Part shown: positions 36,663 through 45,413 of the stretch, piece by piece
How positions within the stretch are numbered: position 1 is the first letter of the stretch
How the letters are laid out: the number at the start of each line of letters is the position of its first letter
Origin: Klugiella xanthotipulae
GTDB taxonomy: Bacteria; Actinomycetota; Actinomycetes; Actinomycetales; Microbacteriaceae
NCBI RefSeq assembly: GCF_006716695.1
Contig: NZ_VFPN01000001.1
Location: 248,001 to 312,000, forward strand
Direction: 5' to 3'
Length of the DNA stretch: 64,000 nucleotides
Made by a program: the position numbers and the translations under genes
Notes under the pieces: model-generated
The model's database searches: none
What the model was told of the DNA's origin: nothing
What the model saw: the letters and a program-made list of their open reading frames with translations, nothing else

Positions 36663-36769
36663 CGGTACACCCCACGGAACTGGTGACCAGTAACCTCTCT
36701 CTGGTGCGCGCCGCCTGGCGGGGCAACTGGCGATGGCATTCCACACGTCGGTCGCCCCGGACGGAAGTC

Positions 36770-37411
36770 TTAGCGTTTCGCCGCCGAGGATTCCTCGGCG
36801 GCACGCCGCTTATGCGCGGATTGCCGCTCCAGCTTGGCCAGATCTTTCTCGATCAGGTAGGTGATGCGGTCGTCGCGGCGATGCCAGTAGCTTTCATCTC
36901 GCACTCGTCGCTTCTGCTCGTTCACCAGCATGATCTCGAAGGATCGACTGATTTCTAGCCAGGCATCCTGGCGAGCCTTTTCAGCCGTCGCACGCACATA
37001 CCCCTCATCGTCACGCAGCCGGGTGAGTTCCGCGGACAGAAGCTCATAAACTTCCTGGCGGCGAACGTTGAGGACCTGCTGGGTGGCGCGGTTCTCATCT
37101 CGCCGCATCCAGACCGTGCGTTTGCGGGGCTTCGTGGCGGCGTCCGCGGAGATGCGTTCAGCGTCCTCGTGTTTCTCGGTGGCAAGAGATTTTAGCTCGG
37201 CACGCACGGCGTCCATCACGGTCGCCTCATTGTAGGACAGCTGATCGCCCATGGCGTTGATAATGATGAAGTTCTTGGCGACCATGCGCACGGAGACCTC
37301 GGCGATCATCACCCCCTGGCGGACCACCTCGGCGATCGGCGCGGGTTCCGTGGTCGAGGCATCGCTCGACTGCTCGGCGTCTTCTGCGCGACGTCTGCGG
37401 AACCATGCCAT
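36770..37411 (-). CDS. Conserved hypothetical helical protein
   Basis: A 213-residue, strongly charged protein beginning MAWFRRRRAEDAEQ. About residues 60-205 are predicted helical and rich in Arg, Glu and Ala. They contain heptad-like stretches such as LERQSAHKRRAAEE, so it may form a coiled coil. No signal peptide or membrane segment is seen. I chose the ATG at 37411 because GAGGG lies upstream. I do not recognise the family. It converges with the lipoprotein gene, with a 107-base gap. Confidence 0.7.
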   Translation of the reverse strand: MAWFRRRRAEDAEQSSDASTTEPAPIAEVVRQGVMIAEVSVRMVAKNFIIINAMGDQLSYNEATVMDAVRAELKSLATEKHEDAERISADAATKPRKRTVWMRRDENRATQQVLNVRRQEVYELLSAELTRLRDDEGYVRATAEKARQDAWLEISRSFEIMLVNEQKRRVRDESYWHRRDDRITYLIEKDLAKLERQSAHKRRAAEESSAAKR

Positions 37412-37550
37412 AACTACCCTCACTTCTGAGCGTCGAAAACCTCACACACGATCCGAGATCCTACGTAGCAGGGAGCTTCGCAACCATCGCAAAGTGCACG
37501 GTCTCAGCCTACTCGACCCCACCGACAGCCCCGAATCGACGCCGCCACCG

Positions 37551-38438
37551 CTACCTGAGAACGATCCGCACGCTCCGCAGGGAACTAATCCCGTCACCCA
37601 GTTCAACCGCGTCCAGCGCGCTACCGGCCGGAACATCGAAGTAGGCAACGCCGTCAACGCTCAGACCCGGTTTCACCTGTGAGAGCAACAGGTCCCCGCC
37701 CACATCGCCCAGGGTCGAGATGGACCGATACTCGTTCGCACCGATAAACCCGAACTGAGAGTCGAGCCAAATTATTACGGCACTCGACGAACCGTTCACG
37801 GCGGTGAACGATACCGTGCAGAACTCGCCCGCGGGCAGCTGTTCCGTATCAAAAACGGTCCGGGCGGACGTGATCCCGCACTCACTCCCCGTCACGGTAA
37901 ACGTGACGCCGGTCGTGGTGCTGGCGGGCTCGCCAATCCCCACCTCATCCGGGTTGGTGGGGGCCGCAGCCGATGGCACCTCGGTTGGCTCCTGCGTGGG
38001 GGTGGACGCCTCGCCGGTTATCGTGGGCCGAGCGGTCGAGGTGGTGTCTGACCCGGCACGCAGCAGCCCGGAGGAGACAGCAATCATGGCGCACAAGATG
38101 AGGGTGCCAACGATGCTCACACTGAGCGCAGTCAGCGACACTCCCCTCTTGGTGTGGTTTTTTTGAGCAAGAGCCACAATGGACAGAAGCAAGGCCGGGA
38201 TCAGCACCACCCAGGCCAGCACCGTCAGGACCGGGATACACGCGGCCACAGCCCCGATAACCGCAACCACGAGAGCGACGAAGCCAAGCGAGCTGCTGCG
38301 CGGCGGGTCCGGGGTGGGCGGCATCAGACCATAGCCACCGGGTGCGCCGTAGGGCGGGTGGGCACCGCCTGGCGGCACAGGAGGCTGTCCGTACGGCCCG
38401 CCGGCGGAGGGCTGGGGGTTCTGCGGCGGGTACGACAC
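37551..38438 (-). CDS. DUF4190/DUF4352 membrane protein, copy 1
   Basis: A 295-residue protein. Residues 1-48 are Pro/Gly/Tyr-rich, followed by two membrane segments (about 50-110) of the DUF4190 type with SSLGFVALVVAVIGAVAACIP. A Ser/Thr linker leads to a C-terminal Ig-like DUF4352 domain carrying two cysteines (SECGITSA and EFCTVSFTAVNGSS). It uses a GTG start. It is the downstream partner of a homologous gene at 38525, so a tandem duplication. Role unknown. Confidence 0.78.
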   Translation of the reverse strand: MSYPPQNPQPSAGGPYGQPPVPPGGAHPPYGAPGGYGLMPPTPDPPRSSSLGFVALVVAVIGAVAACIPVLTVLAWVVLIPALLLSIVALAQKNHTKRGVSLTALSVSIVGTLILCAMIAVSSGLLRAGSDTTSTARPTITGEASTPTQEPTEVPSAAAPTNPDEVGIGEPASTTTGVTFTVTGSECGITSARTVFDTEQLPAGEFCTVSFTAVNGSSSAVIIWLDSQFGFIGANEYRSISTLGDVGGDLLLSQVKPGLSVDGVAYFDVPAGSALDAVELGDGISSLRSVRIVLR

Positions 38439-38472
38439 AAGTACACATCCCTAACGATCGACGAAGCGAACA

Positions 38473-38510
38473 GTGGCGGCTCGCAGCCCTCCCGGGATGC
38501 GAGCCGCCAC
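38473..38510 (-). terminator. Hairpin between the two DUF4190 paralogues
   Basis: A perfect 13-bp stem (GTGGCGGCTCGCA and its complement) with a 12-base loop lies 14 bases past the stop of the 38525 gene. It suggests the two paralogues are separately transcribed or attenuated. Confidence 0.6.
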
Positions 38511-38524
38511 CTAGTGGGTACAGC

Positions 38525-39418
38525 CTACTTCAGTGAGAAGGTGACACCCGTCCCCAGACCGAGGTTGGTGTTGAGGCGAACAGAGTCCAGCGTGCTGCCA
38601 GCGGGAACATCGAAGTACATCACCGAATCAACCGACAGGCCGGGGTTCAGGGTGGTGAGCATACTGTCCGTACCAAACGTGCTGATCAAGCCGTCGGGAT
38701 AGTACTCGGTGCTCCCCACCATGCCGGCAATGACGCTCGTCGCCAAACTCACGGAATCATTCGATCCGTTTTTAACGGTGAATTCCACCGTGCAGAATTC
38801 GCCCTGAGCGGGCTGCTCCATATCGAACATGTCGGTGGCGGAGGTGATCCCGCACTCAGTATCGGTCACGGTAAAGGCCACCCCATCACTCATGGTGGCG
38901 GTGTCCCCCAGAGAGAACTCCTTACCGGACTCTTGCTGCGACAGGCTACTTCCGCCCGCATCTTCAATTGCGCTACTCACCCCAGCCCCCAGGATGACGA
39001 TACTCACGATGGCGATGATAATCGACATGATAATCCCCAGAACGCTCGTAATGAGCGCAGCAATGGCGAGACCCTTTTTCTTGTTCTTTTGCACCAGCGC
39101 AATGATCGCAAGAACCAGGCCGGGCACCAGCAGGAACCAGGAAAGATACGCCACGAACGGGATACACGCCGCCACAAAACCAACGCCAGCCACAATGATC
39201 GCGACAAGCCCCAAAGTGTTCTTACCAGCGGGTCCACCCTGCGGCGATACCGGCACGTAACCGCCCTGTCCGGGTGGCGGGTACGAACCGCCGGGACCCG
39301 GGTACTGGCCGGTGGGAGGCGGGTACATGCCCCCTGGACTGGGGTACTGACCAGCGGGCGGAACCGGCTCGGAAGGACCGCCAGCGGGCGGGCCGGGGTT
39401 TTCAGGAAATTGAGACAT
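38525..39418 (-). CDS. DUF4190/DUF4352 membrane protein, copy 2
   Basis: A 297-residue protein with the same architecture as its neighbour: a Pro/Gly/Tyr-rich start with repeats such as PGGMYPPPTGQYPGPGG, two membrane segments, and a C-terminal DUF4352 domain. The two conserved cysteines occur in TECGITSATDMF and EFCTVEFTVKNGSND. The repeated SVDSVMYFDVPAGSTLDSV block is almost the same in both copies. Both are likely exported domains tethered to the membrane. Ligand or partner unknown. Confidence 0.78.
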   Translation of the reverse strand: MSQFPENPGPPAGGPSEPVPPAGQYPSPGGMYPPPTGQYPGPGGSYPPPGQGGYVPVSPQGGPAGKNTLGLVAIIVAGVGFVAACIPFVAYLSWFLLVPGLVLAIIALVQKNKKKGLAIAALITSVLGIIMSIIIAIVSIVILGAGVSSAIEDAGGSSLSQQESGKEFSLGDTATMSDGVAFTVTDTECGITSATDMFDMEQPAQGEFCTVEFTVKNGSNDSVSLATSVIAGMVGSTEYYPDGLISTFGTDSMLTTLNPGLSVDSVMYFDVPAGSTLDSVRLNTNLGLGTGVTFSLK

Positions 39419-39582
39419 GGGTATTTTCCTCAGTAGTGGGTCACGAATCGTGCGTTAATATTCAGCGTACTGTTCGGTCTGGAAAAAATTCCATCGCCGC
39501 AGCAACCCGTGACCAATAAGTAATCAAATTTCTACACCTCACGAAAAACCAGGAGAATTCGCCGCGGCGGGGGGTGTATGCG

Positions 39583-39615
39583 TGGGGGCGGAGGCCAACC
39601 CGGCATCCGCCCCCA
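39583..39615 (-). terminator. Hairpin after the carbonic anhydrase gene
   Basis: A perfect 10-bp stem (TGGGGGCGGA and its complement) begins eight bases past the stop codon of the gene at 39623. No T run follows. Confidence 0.5.
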
Positions 39616-39622
39616 GACGCGG

Positions 39623-40429
39623 CTACAGGGCCGGCGTTTCGGTTTCTTCGCGGTCGTTCACGTCCTGGGTGGGGCGGTGGTTACTCGGGAAGATCTCCTG
39701 GAAAGCTGCCAGCTGGTCAGCCGAGATCTCTCCGACAGTCTCAAACACGTTCCAGCGCACACCCTCGGTGCACGGCGGGGTCGTGAGGGACCCCTCATAC
39801 TGCACAACCTCCGAGCCAGCGGGCAGGAGATCGGCGGGGTTGATCTCTTCACTCAGCTTCACCAGGTTCTCCTCCTCGGTCACCTCGGTGGGCATCGAAT
39901 CGAAGAGTTCGGTGAGCGTGGAGTTGGCGGCACCCGTGTTGAAGAGCACGCCGAGAACGGCGATCTGACCATCCTCACTCTTGTTCACGAGGTGCAGTTC
40001 AAGGTCGCTGCTCTCACCGTTAATGGTGTGCTCGCTCGTGGTGTGCAGGTGAAACTGCTGCAAGAAGTACTTCGTGCCCTCGAGGACAACATAGTTGTGT
40101 GTCAGGTCCTCGGGCACGGCCTCAATAGTGTGGCCGTTGTTCTCGACCTCAAACGCAGTGGCCTGGTAGTGCACCTCGGGAGCACCGGTCGGGGTAGCGA
40201 CGAGCGCGTCTTTCTCAATATCAATGGGCGACTGAGCCGCGCTCGTGCTGCAGGTGTCGGCGACGGCTCCCCAGTGGTCGGGACCGTCATCACCCGTGTA
40301 GGACCAGCTGGCCGCGGAAGCCGAACTGGCGGGTGCCGTTGTGGGGGTAGCCGAATCGGTGGTGGCACATCCGCTGAGGATAAGGGCCAGGGCCGAGACG
40401 GCCAGAATCGGCACTACATTGTTCTTCAC
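39623..40429 (-). CDS. Alpha-type carbonic anhydrase lipoprotein
   Basis: A 268-residue exported enzyme that interconverts CO2 and bicarbonate. The signal peptide ends in the lipobox LSGC (cysteine near residue 21), followed by a Ser/Thr/Ala linker. Zinc ligands are the two histidines of QFHLHTTSEH and the histidine in LELHLVNK. The SPIDI motif and the SLTTPPCTEGVRWNVF C-terminal signature are intact. Surface localisation suggests CO2 or pH handling. It uses a GTG start. The 265-base gap upstream shows no gene. Confidence 0.92.
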   Translation of the reverse strand: MKNNVVPILAVSALALILSGCATTDSATPTTAPASSASAASWSYTGDDGPDHWGAVADTCSTSAAQSPIDIEKDALVATPTGAPEVHYQATAFEVENNGHTIEAVPEDLTHNYVVLEGTKYFLQQFHLHTTSEHTINGESSDLELHLVNKSEDGQIAVLGVLFNTGAANSTLTELFDSMPTEVTEEENLVKLSEEINPADLLPAGSEVVQYEGSLTTPPCTEGVRWNVFETVGEISADQLAAFQEIFPSNHRPTQDVNDREETETPAL

Positions 40430-40694
40430 TTTTTCTCCGTAGAGTTATGAGCCCAAACACGGGGAACTCTGGAGACATTATTCGACGGTTTGGGCACGGG
40501 GCAGATGGCCGCGGTGGCGGCCAGAGTTGATGGTAGTTCATCGACTAACCATTTAAAAAATCGACCATCCCCGGACCAGTAAACTCACAGGATCACATCG
40601 TGTTCGCCACCCAAACACCTGATCAAAGATTAATTTCATATATCGAGGGATGAAAAATGCGTCAATTTCCGTGAGTGTGGAAGACTAATGCATA

Positions 40695-42758
40695 ATGTCA
40701 ACTCCAGCACTCCACCCAGCGCCGCAATCAATTCACGTGCTTCGGCAGGTACGTATCCCCTTGCGCGACGGCAACTCACTCTCGGCCCGCATCTGGCTGC
40801 CCGCCTCGTCGGGCGAGCGTCCCGTTCCCGCGGTGCTGGAGTACATCCCCCATCGCAAGGCCGATATGACGGCCGCCCGCGACGATACGATCCACCCGGT
40901 CTTCGCCCGATCCGGCTATGCCTCGGTACGGGTTGATACCCGCGGTGCCGGCGACTCCGACGGGGTCATGGATGACGAGTACGCGGCCCGCGAACTGGCC
41001 GACGGCCTTGAGGTACTGACCTGGATCGCCGCCCAGTGGTGGTGTGACGGCGGCGTCGGCATCATCGGCACCTCCTGGGGCGGTCTCAACGGCCTCCAGC
41101 TCGCCGCCCTGCGCCCACCGGAGCTGCGGGCCGTCATCACAGTGTGCTCCACGGATGACCGCTACCGCGATGCCCACTACAACGGTGGTGTGATTATCGG
41201 CTCCGAGCTGCTCTCCGAGGCAGCAACCATGCTTGCCCATAACGCCCGCCCACAGGACCCCCGGGTGGTGGGCGCGAGCTGGCGTGACAACTGGTTTGAC
41301 CGGCTCAATAACTCCCCCGTCTCCTCGGAGATCTGGCTCGGCCACCAGCGCCGGGATGCCTACTGGAAGCACGGCTCTGTGGCCGAAAATTTCAGCGCCA
41401 TCCAGGTACCCGTGCTCGCGGTGAGTGGCCTCTACGACCAGTACCGCAGCACGCTCTTCACCCTGTTGAATAACCTCGATATTCCCACGCAGGCCATCCT
41501 CGGCCCCTGGGCTCACAGCTATCCACATCAGGCCGCGCCGGGCCCGGCCATCGATTTTCTCCCCGAAGCTGTGCGCTGGTGGGATCGCTGGATGAAGGAC
41601 GCCGACAACGGCGTCGAGAAACAGCCCGACCTGCGCGTATACATGCCCACGGGCGTGCGCCCCGGCCTCGACGTGAACGCGCGCCCCGGCCGATGGGTGG
41701 CAGAACCCGTGTGGCCGAGCCCCTCCGTCACCGAGGTGAGCTACTCCTCCGCCTACGCGGTACGCGCCGGTAGCACGCGCCTGTCCAGCACCGAACTTAT
41801 CGGGGTGGCCGCCGGTAGCTGGCAGAAACGCGGCGATGCGGCCAGCCAGCCCGTTGACCAGCGCGAGGATGACGCCCGGTCGTTCACCGTCACCTGGCCC
41901 GAGGTGGACGAGGCACTGGAGATCGTGGGCGATATCGCCGTGACACTGACGGTATCCGCCGACCAACCGCACGGGATCCTGGCCGTACGGCTCAACGACG
42001 TGGCCCCCGATGGCTCGTCGCGCCTGGTCACCCACGGGCTCTTCAACCTCACGCACCGTGACAGCCACGAGCATCCGCTATCTCTGATCCCCGGCCAGAC
42101 GGTGAGCGTCACGGTACCGCTGCTCGCGAGCGCACACCGCTTTGAGCCGGGACACCGGTTCCGCGTCTCCGTTTCGGCGAACTACTGGCCATTAGCCTGG
42201 CCCTCCCCCTCGCAAACAAGCGTCACGCTTGACCCCGCATCCATCACCCTGACGCTGCCCACGCGCGCCGACACCGACGACACCTACGAGCAGACCGAGT
42301 TTACGACCCCGACCCCCAGCCCCCGCAGCGCCATCCGGTTATTCCCGGAGGAGACGACCCGCACGGTCGTCCGCGATATGGTGGCCGGCACGCAGGACAT
42401 CATCATCAACTCGGAGACTGACCAACACGATGAGGTCGATGGGCTGCACTACTACGCGTGGGCGCAGGATCGCTACCTCATCACCGAGGGCATCGCGACC
42501 TCGGCTGTGGCCGAGTGTCGGCGGGTGGAGCACTACCGCCGCAGCGGCCTACCCGGCGGCGCGGCACCGCTCGCGTCGAATACGGTGCGCACGGTTGAGC
42601 GGCTGGCCGACGACTGGGATGTGAAGATCGTCACCTTCAGCCGGATGTCCGGCGACGCCTCCTCGTTTTTCCTCACCAACCAGGTCACCGCGTTTGAGGG
42701 CTCACAAGAGATCTTCTCGCGCAACTGGTCCGCAACGATCCCGCGCGACCACACCTAG
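40695..42758 (+). CDS. CocE/NonD family hydrolase
   Basis: A 687-residue serine hydrolase of the CocE/NonD, X-prolyl-dipeptidyl aminopeptidase-like superfamily. The nucleophile is in GTSWGGLNGLQ near residue 137, the acid in SGLYDQYR, and the histidine in GPWAHSYPHQ. The C-terminal jelly-roll domain includes RLVTHGLFNLTHRDS. It could be an esterase, acylase or peptidase. No Shine-Dalgarno sequence is visible near ATG 40695, so the start is unsure and may be leaderless. Confidence 0.85.
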   Translation: MSTPALHPAPQSIHVLRQVRIPLRDGNSLSARIWLPASSGERPVPAVLEYIPHRKADMTAARDDTIHPVFARSGYASVRVDTRGAGDSDGVMDDEYAARELADGLEVLTWIAAQWWCDGGVGIIGTSWGGLNGLQLAALRPPELRAVITVCSTDDRYRDAHYNGGVIIGSELLSEAATMLAHNARPQDPRVVGASWRDNWFDRLNNSPVSSEIWLGHQRRDAYWKHGSVAENFSAIQVPVLAVSGLYDQYRSTLFTLLNNLDIPTQAILGPWAHSYPHQAAPGPAIDFLPEAVRWWDRWMKDADNGVEKQPDLRVYMPTGVRPGLDVNARPGRWVAEPVWPSPSVTEVSYSSAYAVRAGSTRLSSTELIGVAAGSWQKRGDAASQPVDQREDDARSFTVTWPEVDEALEIVGDIAVTLTVSADQPHGILAVRLNDVAPDGSSRLVTHGLFNLTHRDSHEHPLSLIPGQTVSVTVPLLASAHRFEPGHRFRVSVSANYWPLAWPSPSQTSVTLDPASITLTLPTRADTDDTYEQTEFTTPTPSPRSAIRLFPEETTRTVVRDMVAGTQDIIINSETDQHDEVDGLHYYAWAQDRYLITEGIATSAVAECRRVEHYRRSGLPGGAAPLASNTVRTVERLADDWDVKIVTFSRMSGDASSFFLTNQVTAFEGSQEIFSRNWSATIPRDHT

Positions 42759-42770
42759 CCACTGGCGCAT

Positions 42771-42786
42771 CCCCCCCCCCCCCCCC
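42771..42786. repeat. Homopolymer of 16 C
   Basis: A run of 16 consecutive cytosines begins 12 bases after the CocE stop codon. It is the longest homopolymer I saw in the window. It could be real and slippage-prone, or it could have an uncertain length from sequencing. Confidence 0.85.
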
Positions 42787-42804
42787 GCCACGCCCACGCC
42801 ACCA

Positions 42805-42864
42805 CGGGTGACTTTTCCTCACACATCGACGATTATTTCCTCGTATTCTGATCAAAACTCCCCC
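42805..42864. repeat. Non-coding direct repeat, copy 1
   Basis: A 40-base core, shared with 44694-44733 except for one mismatch, is followed by about 20 more weakly matching bases that end in ACTCCCCC. The core contains TTTCCTC twice, 22 bases apart. It lies between the CocE gene and the DHA2 exporter in a 441-base gap that otherwise has only a promoter-like site and a short repeat. Confidence 0.75.
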
Positions 42865-43023
42865 AAACTGGCCGGACTCCTGGGTGCCGACCCCAGCCTT
42901 CACGCAGGTGAGAGGATTCTTGTCACGGGGCTTGCGACTGACCGCACGACGTCGGCTAGACCCGCCACCGAGAGAAAAACATATGCACAGCTAACTACCC
43001 TCACGCATCCATCGGTCTCGATT

Positions 43024-43052
43024 TTGACGGAATCACCGTGGTTCGGAATAGT
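43024..43052 (+). promoter_or_regulatory. Candidate promoter of the DHA2 exporter at 43200
   Basis: TTGACG at 43024 is followed after 17 bases by AATAGT, or after 19 by TAGTTT, a TANNNT-type -10. It would give a leader of roughly 140 bases. Confidence 0.4.
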
Positions 43053-43160
43053 TTGTGATCGCCTCGGGGTTATACCTGTCACCGAAAGTGGCACCGGTGT
43101 GCCGACACCCGCAACACAACCTTCCAGCCGCGTCGATCTCCCCCATCGACCCACACCATC

Positions 43161-43181
43161 CATCCCGCATCCCGCATCCCG
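43161..43181 (+). repeat. CATCCCG triplet tandem repeat in the leader
   Basis: Three exact copies of the 7-base unit CATCCCG lie 18-38 bases before the ATG of the exporter, just upstream of AAGGA. Confidence 0.7.
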
Positions 43182-43199
43182 CACTGTCAAGGACACACC

Positions 43200-44678
43200 A
43201 TGACGAACACACCCACTACCGGCACAGCTGAGGCGGCCCCGCCCGAGAGCGATGACCGGCTGTCCCCACGGGATCGCCTGGTCATCACAATCCTGCTGAT
43301 CTCAGCCTTTGTGGTCATCCTCAACGAGACAATCATGGGCGTGGCACTGCCACAGCTCATGAAAGACCTCGGCATCACGGCCAGCACCGGCCAGTGGCTA
43401 ACCACCGCCTTCCTGCTCACGATGGCCGTCGTGATCCCCATCACGGGTCTACTGCTGCAACGCTTTAAGACGCGCCCGGTCTTCATGACCGCCATGATCC
43501 TCTTCAGCACCGGCACACTCGTGTCGGCGATGTCGCTGGGATTTCCGATGCTGCTCATCGGTCGTGTCATCCAGGCGAGCGGAACCGCCATTATGATGCC
43601 GCTGCTCATGACCACCGTGATGACCCTGGTAGCCCCCGCCTCCCGCGGCCGTATCATGGGGACAATCTCGATCGTGATCTCGGTGGCCCCCGCCCTTGGG
43701 CCCACGATCTCGGGAATCATCCTCAACGCACTCAATTGGCGCTGGCTATTCTGGCTCGTGCTGCCAATCGCAATCGCGGCGCTGCTCTTTGGCGCGCTGC
43801 GTATCCCCAATGTGACGGAAACGCGACTGGTGCGGGTGGATATCCTCTCGGTGGTCCTCTCGGCGTTGGCCTTTGGTGGCCTGGTCTACGGGCTCAGCAC
43901 CATCGGCGCGGCGGCCAACGGTGGCGCGGCGATGTCCCCGTGGATTCCGCTGGCGATCGGCTCGGTCGCCATGGTGATCTTCCTGCTGCGGCAGACGCGG
44001 CTACAGAAGACCGACGAGGCGCTGCTTGACCTGCGCACGTTCTCCTCCTCCACATTCTCCCTGTCGGTGGGGATGATGGCGCTCAGCATGATCGGCCTGT
44101 TTGGCACCATCATTCTGCTGCCCATCTACATGCAGACCGTACTTCAGCTGGAACCAATCACCACGGGACTACTCCTGCTACCCGGTGGGCTCATTATGGG
44201 CCTGCTCGGACCGGTGGTGGGGCGGATCTATGACAAGCACGGGCCACGGGTTCTGCTGATCCCCGGCTCCATCGTGGTGAGTACCGTGCTGTGGTGCATG
44301 ACAATGCTCACTGAGAACACACCGTTTATGTGGATTCTGGCCGCCCACGTCAGCCTGAGCATCGGTCTCGCGCTCATGTTTACACCGCTGTTCACGGCCG
44401 GTCTCGGCTCGGTCAAACCCGCTTTTTACTCCTACGGCAGCGCCATCATCGGCACCGCACAGCAGGTGGCTGGGGCGGCGGGGACTGCGCTGTTTATCAC
44501 CGTCATGTCGGTGCAGACGGCGGCACTCGTTGCGAAGGGGCAGGACGTGATTCCGGCGACGGCGGGGGGCATCCACGCGGCGTTTGTCTGCGGGGCAATC
44601 CTCTCGCTGCTGCCCGTCGTGGGGTCGTTCTTTGTGCGCAAGCCCGAGGATGACCAGGAGGCGGTACCGGCGCACTAG
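43200..44678 (+). CDS. MFS drug:proton antiporter, DHA2 family
   Basis: A 492-residue multidrug efflux protein with 13-14 hydrophobic segments. The membrane-1 motif LNETIMGVALPQLM (D1-like) and motif C, in helix 5, around APALGPTISGIILNALNWRW mark the EmrB/QacA branch. AAGGA lies seven bases before the ATG. Two copies of a 60-base non-coding repeat bracket the gene. Unlike the two other exporters of this window it has no adjacent MarR gene. Confidence 0.9.
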   Translation: MTNTPTTGTAEAAPPESDDRLSPRDRLVITILLISAFVVILNETIMGVALPQLMKDLGITASTGQWLTTAFLLTMAVVIPITGLLLQRFKTRPVFMTAMILFSTGTLVSAMSLGFPMLLIGRVIQASGTAIMMPLLMTTVMTLVAPASRGRIMGTISIVISVAPALGPTISGIILNALNWRWLFWLVLPIAIAALLFGALRIPNVTETRLVRVDILSVVLSALAFGGLVYGLSTIGAAANGGAAMSPWIPLAIGSVAMVIFLLRQTRLQKTDEALLDLRTFSSSTFSLSVGMMALSMIGLFGTIILLPIYMQTVLQLEPITTGLLLLPGGLIMGLLGPVVGRIYDKHGPRVLLIPGSIVVSTVLWCMTMLTENTPFMWILAAHVSLSIGLALMFTPLFTAGLGSVKPAFYSYGSAIIGTAQQVAGAAGTALFITVMSVQTAALVAKGQDVIPATAGGIHAAFVCGAILSLLPVVGSFFVRKPEDDQEAVPAH

Positions 44679-44693
44679 CGCCCCGGGCCTCTC

Positions 44694-44753
44694 CGGGTGA
44701 CTTTTCCTCACACTTCGACGATTATTTCCTCGTTTCCTGGCCATAACTCCCCC
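44694..44753. repeat. Non-coding direct repeat, copy 2
   Basis: The second copy of the element at 42805 begins 16 bases after the exporter stop codon and ends before the convergent acetyltransferase gene. The two cores differ at one base over 40. Confidence 0.75.
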
Positions 44754-44776
44754 GAGGGAGGTGTGGGGACGAGGAC

Positions 44777-45289
44777 CTAAACGTTCATCGACATTTCGAT
44801 CTCGCTGCGCTCCAGGTTGAGCGGGTAGGGCTCGCTGTGGCCGGTTCGGGTGAATCCCTGTCGCTCGTAGAAGGCAATGGCCCGCGCGTTGTCTTCGTGC
44901 ACGAGCAGTTTCAGCACGGCCACATCGGGGCGATCCTGCGCCCACTCGACGACGCGGTCGAGCATCCGGTCGGCCACATCGCTGCCCCGATAACCGGCGT
45001 TCAGGTAGACACTCACGAGGTGGGCGACCCCTGGCGAGGACAGATAAGCACTCATGGTGCCCACCCACACGGGGGTATTGCCGCTCGCGTCAACCCCGGC
45101 GAGGCCCAGCGTGGTGGGACCGTTGGCGCGCCAGGCCCGAAACTTCCAGGCTTCATCGTTAAGACCGAGGGCGTGCTCCCGGGTTTCGAGATAGGCAATG
45201 GGAGTATCGCCCAGCATTTCCAGGCGAAGGGTGCGGTATTCGTCCCAGTCGTCGGGCGTGATCGGAACAATCATGACGTCACTGACCAT
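44777..45289 (-). CDS. GNAT family N-acetyltransferase
   Basis: A 170-residue acetyl-CoA-dependent transferase with the order expected for GNAT domains: an N-terminal DDWDEYRTLRLEML helix, a central beta-sheet including HLVSVYLNAGYRGSDVADRMLDRV (motif A, Q/RxxGxG/A-like), and the C-terminal NARAIAFYERQGFTRTGH motif. The substrate is unknown. Starts at 45289 or 45274 are equally plausible. It shares its upstream region with the divergent exporter at 45414, so the operator there may affect it too. Confidence 0.85.
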   Translation of the reverse strand: MVSDVMIVPITPDDWDEYRTLRLEMLGDTPIAYLETREHALGLNDEAWKFRAWRANGPTTLGLAGVDASGNTPVWVGTMSAYLSSPGVAHLVSVYLNAGYRGSDVADRMLDRVVEWAQDRPDVAVLKLLVHEDNARAIAFYERQGFTRTGHSEPYPLNLERSEIEMSMNV

Positions 45290-45329
45290 GGGCAGCAACT
45301 CTACCGGATTTAGTATGCACACAAAACAA

Positions 45330-45373
45330 GTTGACAGAAGTCAACTAGATACATATAGTTGACTTCTGTCAAC
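45330..45373. promoter_or_regulatory. Inverted-repeat double operator upstream of the MarR-DHA2 operon
   Basis: Arms 45330-45347 and 45356-45373 are exact reverse complements over 18 bases, with 8 bases between. Each arm contains TTGAC-N4-GTCAA, itself a palindrome. The two centres are 28 bases apart. It ends 40 bases before the exporter start and 41 bases from the acetyltransferase start. The nearby MarR gene is the natural partner. Confidence 0.75.
45331..45359 (+). promoter_or_regulatory. Consensus-like promoter for the DHA2-marR operon
   Basis: TTGACA at 45331 and TATAGT at 45354 are separated by exactly 17 bases, the best -35/-10 pair in the window. Both elements lie within the double operator, so a bound repressor would block polymerase. 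Confidence 0.7.
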
Positions 45374-45413
45374 AATTGGTGCGCCGACGCGCCCCCCCTC
45401 ACACTGGAGAACG

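Noticed and set aside
36679-36691. Palindrome ACTGGT-G-ACCAGT
   Set aside because: It is short and lies between convergent genes, where no operator is expected.
43161-43181. CATCCCG tandem repeat as a phase-variation switch
   Set aside because: Three copies are few, and it sits in a leader rather than between promoter elements. I kept it only as a repeat feature.
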